64,000 nt of DNA, taken from contig NZ_QFRA01000001.1 of NCBI RefSeq assembly GCF_003243515.1, positions 1 to 64,000 of the forward strand, read 5' to 3'. The DNA comes from Corynebacterium kroppenstedtii. Its GTDB lineage: Bacteria; Actinomycetota; Actinomycetes; Mycobacteriales; Mycobacteriaceae. Below are positions 58,562 to 64,000 of this stretch, one piece after another; the stretch's first letter is position 1; every line of letters begins with the position of its first letter. The position numbers and the translations under genes are program-made. Below the pieces are notes generated by a model, which worked only from the letters and a program-made list of their open reading frames with translations, was not told the origin of the DNA and did no database searches.

Positions 58562-59590
58562 ATGATTCGGAAAAAATCGGCTTCGCCTCGTACTGACGGC
58601 TCGGAGGGCTTAGGAGACTCGGATAAACAGGTAGGCTCCGATAGCGCCTCTAGCTCGGCTTCCTCGACAAACGAGACCCAAGGAACGCATTTCGACCGCG
58701 CTGAAGCCACCGCGAACACCACCGACACCACAGGCGCGCGGCAAGACCAGAGCGTCACCGCATCATCGTTGAATGTGAAGTCAAACGCCAGCCAGAGCGT
58801 CGTCGAAACGGAACCGCATGATTTTATTTCAGTCGATTTAAGCGGACGTACCACCGTCGTCACTGGGGGTGCGGGCGGGATTGGCGCGGCCGCAGCGCGG
58901 GCTTTAGCTGCATCGGGCGCGCACGTTATCGTCGCTGATTTAATTGGTCAGGATACCGACCGAACGGTGGACGATATCCATGAGCTTGATGGTTCCGCGG
59001 AAGTGTGGGATGTGGATTTGCGTGACCACGAACTACTGGCCGAGATGACCCTAGACTGCGATATTTTGGTCAACTGTGCAGGTTCGCAGGTGATTGCCCA
59101 TATTGAGGATTACGAACCTGCAGACTGGGATCGGATTATCGACACCATGTTAACGGCCCCCTTTTTGCTGACTCGGGCGGCGCTTCCCCACATGTACGAG
59201 GAGGAGTGGGGGCGCATTGTGAATGTGTGTAGCGTGCATGGGCTCCGCGGGTCGGAAGGACGCGTGGCCTACACGGCGGCGATGCATGGCCTGGAGGGTT
59301 TGACGAAGGTCACTGCGATTGAGGGTGGACCTCACGGTGTGACTGCGAACTGCGTGAATCCTGGCTTTACGAGAACTGCACAGATCCAGAAGCAGATCCG
59401 ACAACAGGCTGCGCTGCATTGGCTCCCCGAAGATGAAGTCGTAGAGAAAGTACTGCTTAACCGTAATTCGATCAAGGAAATGGCAACGGTGGATGAGGTC
59501 GCGGCACAGATTATTTGGTTATGCTCCGACTATGCGCGCCTGATTACCGGCTCTAGCTTGTCTATCGACGGCGGGGCTACGGCTAGCTAA
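58562..59590 (+). CDS. short-chain dehydrogenase/reductase with altered active site
   Basis: A 342-residue SDR protein, closest in style to 3-hydroxybutyrate dehydrogenases. Residues 1-88 are a Ser/Asp/Thr-rich leader. The Rossmann fold begins with VVTGGAGGIGAAAARAL (cofactor loop), then LVNCAGS, catalytic Ser224 in NVCSVHG and Tyr237 in VAYTAAMHG. The lysine four residues after the Tyr is replaced by Met241 (codon ATG at 59282-59284), though the flanking HGLEGLTKV is normal. This Lys is needed for catalysis in classical SDRs. GGGAG stands before the ATG at 58562. Divergent from clpC. Confidence 0.88.
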   Translation: MIRKKSASPRTDGSEGLGDSDKQVGSDSASSSASSTNETQGTHFDRAEATANTTDTTGARQDQSVTASSLNVKSNASQSVVETEPHDFISVDLSGRTTVVTGGAGGIGAAAARALAASGAHVIVADLIGQDTDRTVDDIHELDGSAEVWDVDLRDHELLAEMTLDCDILVNCAGSQVIAHIEDYEPADWDRIIDTMLTAPFLLTRAALPHMYEEEWGRIVNVCSVHGLRGSEGRVAYTAAMHGLEGLTKVTAIEGGPHGVTANCVNPGFTRTAQIQKQIRQQAALHWLPEDEVVEKVLLNRNSIKEMATVDEVAAQIIWLCSDYARLITGSSLSIDGGATAS

Positions 59591-59664
59591 GCGCAGTGAG
59601 CACGTTGGCGAGTTCGTCGCAGTGGCAGCGGGTATCGGTGTATCGAGGGTGAGTACGGTAATCC

Positions 59665-60252
59665 ATGATGAGTGAAGCTGATATGAATTCGGTGCGCGAT
59701 CTTAAGTCGGTGCATGATCGGGCCCATGGGATAACGCGTGCGCTGGGTGAGGATACGATCCGCAATCCTAACCCCCCTCTTCATGTCGTGTTTGACCAGC
59801 CGGTGATACCTCCGAACACTGGCAACGCGATCCGCATGTGTGCAGGTGTGGGGGCGCATCTGCATTTGTGCGAGCCGCTGGGGTTTAACTTGGAGGAAAA
59901 GAATTTACGACGCGCTGGGTTGGACTATCACGATTTGGTGGATGTGACTATTCACCCCAGCTTGGACGAGTGTTTGACGACACTGGGCGCGGGTGCACCG
60001 GATGGCCCGAAGGTATACGCCTTCACGTCGCATACGTCGGTGCGCGTGGACACTGTTTCCTACCAGTGGGGCGATGTACTCCTTTTCGGTTGTGAGCCCA
60101 CGGGCCTGAGCGCTGAAGCGTTGGCTGATCCTCGGGTTACGAGCCGTGTGCGGATTCCTATGCTTCCTGGGCGCCGGTCGATGAATTTGTCGAACACAGC
60201 TGCGGTGGGTGCTTATGAAGCGTGGCGTCAGCTCGGCTACCGGGGCGTATAG
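59665..60252 (+). CDS. trmL: tRNA (cytidine/uridine-2'-O)-methyltransferase
   Basis: A 195-residue SPOUT enzyme that methylates the wobble base of certain leucine tRNAs. After a leader of about 35 residues come HVVFDQPVIPPNTGNAIRMCA, LLFGCEPTGLSAEAL and IPMLPGRRSMNLSNTAAVGAYEA, which form the knotted cofactor site. Translation may start at either of two adjacent ATGs (59665, 59668). Convergent with dnaE2, with 19 bases between the ends. Confidence 0.9.
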   Translation: MMSEADMNSVRDLKSVHDRAHGITRALGEDTIRNPNPPLHVVFDQPVIPPNTGNAIRMCAGVGAHLHLCEPLGFNLEEKNLRRAGLDYHDLVDVTIHPSLDECLTTLGAGAPDGPKVYAFTSHTSVRVDTVSYQWGDVLLFGCEPTGLSAEALADPRVTSRVRIPMLPGRRSMNLSNTAAVGAYEAWRQLGYRGV

Positions 60253-60271
60253 GTGGGCTCCTAAGTGGGTG

Positions 60272-63200
60272 TCACCGGAAAACTCGTGATGGTCCGGCAA
60301 GGGCCGCTCCTCCCAGTGTGATGTCTAGAGAGTGGATGCGGTCTGCCACGACGGCGACGGCCCCGGCTGCATTGTGGACGATTCCCCGTATAGCGACCAT
60401 GCGTGATGTTTGGGCCACCGTTCTGTAGCGCGTCCAGCAACCGGGGGACACTGTGATGTTCGCAAGACCTGTTTCATCTTCTAGGCCGAGGAAAACCACG
60501 CCTCCTGCGGTCCCTGGCCTCTGACGGTGTGTGACTGTCCCCGCGACGGTCACCCGGGTGTAGTCTTCGCACGACGCCAACTGGCTGATGGATACGATCC
60601 CCGCAGTGTCCAGTTGTTTTCTCAGTAGTTCGACGGGGTGAATATCGGCTGTGATGCCCGTCGATGCTATATCCGCAGCGGCGAGTTCAAATGCGCTCAT
60701 ACCCGGTAGCGACGGTATTGAAATCTCACTCATCCCCGGAAGCATGCCGGGCCGTTCATGGGCCGCAATTCCTGCAGCCCACAGGCCTTCACGTCGGTCG
60801 ATCCCCATGCTATGGAGCGCACCGGCGGCGGCAAGTGCCTCCACCTGGGACACGCTGATTCCCGCCCGGCGCGACAGATCCGCAATTCGCGTAAAGGGTC
60901 CGCCGTCGTGACGTGCCTGAACGACAGCCTTCGCCCCACGGATGCCAAGACCTTTCACTGCGCCGAGCCCCAGTCTCAGGCTGTTGGCAGCGCCGGGTTC
61001 CAGGGCAGGATTGTCTATGGCGGTGGCCTCAACGTCGGAGTGGTTGACGTCGATGGAGAGGATGTCGACGCCGTGGCGTCGGGCGTCGGCAATAAGTGAC
61101 TGTGGGGAGTAAACCCCATGGGCTGGGCTCGGAGGAGAGCGACGCAGAATTCTGCCGGGTAGTAGCGCTTGAACCACGCGGAGAAGTAGACGATCGACGC
61201 GAAGGATTGTGCGTGGGATTCGGGGAATCCGTAGGCAGCGAAGGCAATGGTTTTTTTCCACAGCGTGGTGACGGTGGCCTCATCCATGCCGTGTTTGTCT
61301 CGGCAGCCGCGGGCAAAGCGGTCGTGGAGCTGCTCCATTTTCTTAGCGGAGCGCTTCGACCCCATCGCACGCCGGAGGGCGTCGGCCTCAACGGGGGTGA
61401 AGCCTGCGGCGTCGACAGCGACTCTCATGACCTGTTCCTGAAACAGTGGAACACCCAGCGTTTTTGCTAACGCATCCTTGAGACACGGGTGGTCAAAGGT
61501 GACTTCTTCTTCGCCATTTCGACGTCGAATGTAGGGGTGGACTGAGCCGCCTTGTATCAGCCCCGGGCGAATGAGGGCAACCTGGACGACGAGGTCGTAA
61601 AACTCGCGTGGCTTGAGCCGGGGCAGGGCGGACATTTGGGCGCGGGATTCCACTTGGAATACGCCCACAGCGTCGGCGCGGGCGAGCATGGCGTACACGT
61701 CAGGGTCATCGAGCCCTAGTTGCCACAGGTTCACTGTTCGTCCGCGGTGGTCACGGACCTGGTCGATGGCGTGGTGGAGGGCTTCCAACATGCCGAGCCC
61801 GAGGAGGTCGAATTTGACGAGGCCTCCGCTGGCTGCGTCGTCTTTGCCCCACTGGATGATGGAGCGGTTCTCCATTCGTGCCCATTCGACGGGGACGACG
61901 TCGGCAATGGGGCGGTCGCAGATCACCATTCCGCCTGAGTGGATGCCCAGGTGGCGGGGTTGCCCGCGGAGCTGATCGGCAAGGGTGGTCACATCGTTGG
62001 GGGCGTCGTCAAGGCCACGGACCCATGCGTCGATACGTCCAGGTGAATACCCCAGGGCGCGGGCTGCATCGCGGAGGGCCCCTCATCGTCGGTATGTAAT
62101 GACATTAGCTACCTGAGCAGCGTTTTCTCTGCCGTACTTGTTATAGCAATACTGGATAACTTCTTCCCGACGGCCCGACTCAATGTCCAGGTCGATATCC
62201 GGGGGCCCTTCTCGTTCTGGGCTGAGGAAGCGCTCGAAGAGGAGATCGGCGGCAACGGGATCGACGTTGGTAATTCCGAGGGCAAAGCACACCGCCGAGT
62301 TGGCAGATGAACCTCTCCCCTGGGCCAGAATATTGGCTCGGCGGCAAAAGTCGACCAAGTCCGTCACGATGAGGAAATACCCCGGAAAATTTAGGCTCCC
62401 AATCACGTTGAGCTCGTGATCAATTTGCGTCCACGCTGCGGGGTTATCCTCCCGTGAACCGTAACGTACTGCACCGCGTTCCTCCACCATGTGCTCGAGC
62501 CAGGTGATTTCGGTATATCCTTCCGGGACCGGCCAATCGGGAAGTTCAGGCGCAATGGTGGTCAGCGTGAAGGCACAGTCACGGGCCACAGCAAGCGTGT
62601 TCGCTGTGAGCTCCGGATAGTCAGCGTCAAACATTTCCACCCCACTGCGCAGATATGTCCCGCCGATAGGATGTGTGTACGGCTCCGCATCCTCGACATC
62701 TTTCCGATACCTCAGTGCTGTTTTCGCCCCAGCTAGACGCCCACTTTTGGGCCGCGCCGCGGTAGCCGCGGAGGAATACACCGCCGCTAGACCCAGCTGT
62801 TCAGCGGCCTCCAACTGTTCTTCATGACGGTCGGCATCATCGGGCACGAGCAGCCGATCCAGCTCCACAACAACCCGAGGGAAAAGCTCCACCAGCTCAT
62901 CAAGGTGAGGCGTCCATGAATAGTCGGCCAGTATGATCCAATGGTCACCACCGCGCCGAGCTAGCTCGTCAATAGGCGGATAGCGCACCTCATTCTTCTC
63001 TCCTGTACACATGTGCGCTTCGGAAATCACGCGCGATAGGCGTCGATAGCCCTCCGCACCACGGCACAGCACCGCTAAAATTCTTTCGCTTTTCGACGCC
63101 ACAGCCTTGGGTGAGGAAAGCGAGCGTTGCGACGAGGAAGGGGACGCCGACGCAACAGACTGCGTCAACGTCAGCTCTGCGCCGAAAATCGTCGCGATTC

Positions 63201-63591
63201 CGGAATCGGCGGCAGCTTCTGCGAATTGAACAGCGCCATATACCCCATCACGGTCCACCAGTGCGAGCGCTTCGAGGCCTAATTCAGCAGCTGAATCCAC
63301 CATCTCTGCAGGCGACGACGCACCACGAAGAAATGAGTATGCCGAACATGCGTGCAGTTCGGCAAAAGGAATATGGTCACGTTGGTTAACTGTCACACGA
63401 GAACCCTCGTCCCGATGAGACACCGTCGTCACCACATCCGCCCGCGTCGAAGAAACCGCCGATGACGTGGCATTTGGTGAGACTTCCGAGGTAGCGATGG
63501 AGTCAGTATCCGTTCCTGATAAGATACGCTCCAGCCGTGACCACGACAGTGGCCTGCCATTCATTGAGCCTCGAGCCGTCACCCAATCCAT
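60272..63591 (-). pseudogene. dnaE2: error-prone DNA polymerase DnaE2, inactivated
   Basis: Alpha-type polymerase used in damage-induced mutagenesis with ImuA'/ImuB. The first 502 codons are intact: PHP domain (FAELHACSAYSFLRGASSP), and the catalytic region with GPPDIDLDIESGRREEVIQ. An in-frame TGA at 62083-62085 then stops translation after VITYRR; the same frame goes straight on with GALRDAARALGYSPG and through SGGMVICDRP, FDLLGLGMLEALHHAID and KRYYPAEFCVALLRAQPMG. A one-base loss in the run of C at 61114-61117 (G on the coding strand) shifts the frame, and GVYSPQSLIADARRHG continues in the next frame to the end at 60272. The ATG at 63591 follows an SOS-like box. Two independent lesions make it a pseudogene. 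Confidence 0.88.
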
Positions 63592-63601
63592 AGCGCTAGA
63601 T

Positions 63602-63617
63602 TAGTACGAGTGTTCGA
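63602..63617 (-). promoter_or_regulatory. LexA/SOS-box-like sequence upstream of dnaE2
   Basis: On the minus strand the sequence reads TCGAACACTCGTACTA. The left half-site TCGAAC is perfect against the actinobacterial SOS box TCGAAC-N4-GTTCGA; the right half matches 4 of 6. It starts about 11 bases before the dnaE2 start codon. Confidence 0.5.
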
Positions 63618-63966
63618 TTATCGCTAGTGTGTTTCCTCACAATTAACACATCGCCTGACAACGCCCTGTTTTTCATCCACCATACCGTCATAAATCCGTT
63701 GCACATGGCTTACTACCTCGCTCATTAGGATCAAATTTTTATATCTCTTCACAAGAAGGCAGAATAAGTCTCAACAATTAGACAGCTTGGTCTATGATTT
63801 TGGCCGTTGGGGTATCACTTCACGTGAGCTCATCTCCACCGTCCGAGCACGGCCAGCTTCGTCTGGCCTCACCGCTGTGGCCTCGAGTTAGGGCACAGCG
63901 CTTTAGAGACTCGCTAACAAGTACACACCATCACGACACCCACACGAATGAAGGGACACAACCATC
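63618..63966. other. intergenic region without a recognisable gene
   Basis: No open frame or RNA gene could be supported. A possible promoter for the next gene has TCAACA at 63771-63776 and TATGAT at 63793-63798 with a 16-base spacer; this is weak. An A-tract/T-tract rich patch (ATCAAATTTTTATATC) lies near 63735. Confidence 0.3.
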
Positions 63967-64000
63967 ATGGTCACATCATTACGGCGTCTCAGCGCGCTCA
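63967..64000 (+). CDS. start of a gene cut by the window edge
   Basis: An ATG at 63967 is preceded by GAAGGGA and opens MVTSLRRLSAL. The short basic start followed by small residues would suit an exported protein, but only 11 codons are visible and no product can be named. Confidence 0.5.
   Translation, partial: MVTSLRRLSAL

Noticed and set aside
1..64000. CRISPR arrays, insertion sequences, prophage, rRNA genes or riboswitches
   Set aside because: I saw no regularly spaced repeats, transposase or integrase motifs, phage proteins, rRNA sequence or known riboswitch cores on either strand.

Overview
The window is a stretch of chromosome from a high-GC Gram-positive bacterium of the Corynebacteriales, almost certainly a Corynebacterium. 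The evidence is the DUF3073, CarD and LpqE proteins, the purine cluster split by a DctA-type carrier and a peroxidase, the otsA-otsB-LacI block, the lpqE/carD-cysS-rlmB block and the mutY-clpC block. These neighbourhoods match, from memory, the gene order of C. glutamicum and partly of Mycobacterium tuberculosis. Several envelope and metal-uptake genes are decaying, which suggests a reduced, host-associated species. A C. kroppenstedtii-like lineage is my guess, not something the sequence proves.

Region 1 (0.2-26 kb) is the de novo purine region. On the minus strand lie purD, an aminotransferase, purB, a membrane esterase, purC, a prolyl-oligopeptidase, then dctA, a thiol peroxidase and purS-purQ-purL, and finally purF and purM. 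Together these give most steps from PRPP to IMP and AMP; purN, purH, purE and purK are not in the window. A TetR regulator faces a carboxymuconolactone-decarboxylase/cupin pair across a clear inverted repeat. Between purL and purF sit two ruined glycosyltransferase genes (GT39-type and GT2/GtrA-type).

Region 2 (26-41.7 kb) holds a HIT protein, a lipase-like hydrolase, a two-component system (PhoS/PhoR-like), an AbrB-type membrane protein, a fructosamine-kinase family protein, a DrrAB-type ABC exporter, a Tat-exported phospholipase C-like enzyme, tRNA-Thr(TGT), a ThrE-type exporter, a histone-like lysine-rich protein with a duplicated ribosome-binding site, a cluster of short repeats, and a divergent TDT transporter/LysR pair.

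Region 3 (41.8-48.5 kb) is the trehalose operon otsA-[2Fe-2S] ferredoxin-otsB, a LacI regulator (IpsA-like by position) and a zinc/manganese-type ABC transporter. Its binding-protein and ATPase genes are broken while the permease is intact.

Region 4 (48.5-64 kb) contains rlmB, cysS, carD, lpqE, a Ser-rich membrane protein, a beta-carbonic anhydrase, mutY, clpC with a likely ClgR site, a short-chain dehydrogenase lacking its catalytic lysine, trmL, and dnaE2 inactivated by a nonsense codon and a frameshift. The start of one more plus-strand gene lies at the right edge. I saw no insertion sequences, prophage, CRISPR array or rRNA.

The main theme of the hunt is gene decay: five loci carry frameshifts, nonsense codons or deletions. 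A second theme is altered catalytic residues in two otherwise intact enzymes. The ferredoxin inside the trehalose operon and the repeat cluster at 39.07-39.22 kb are the most promising unexplained items. No obviously new defence or mobile system was found.
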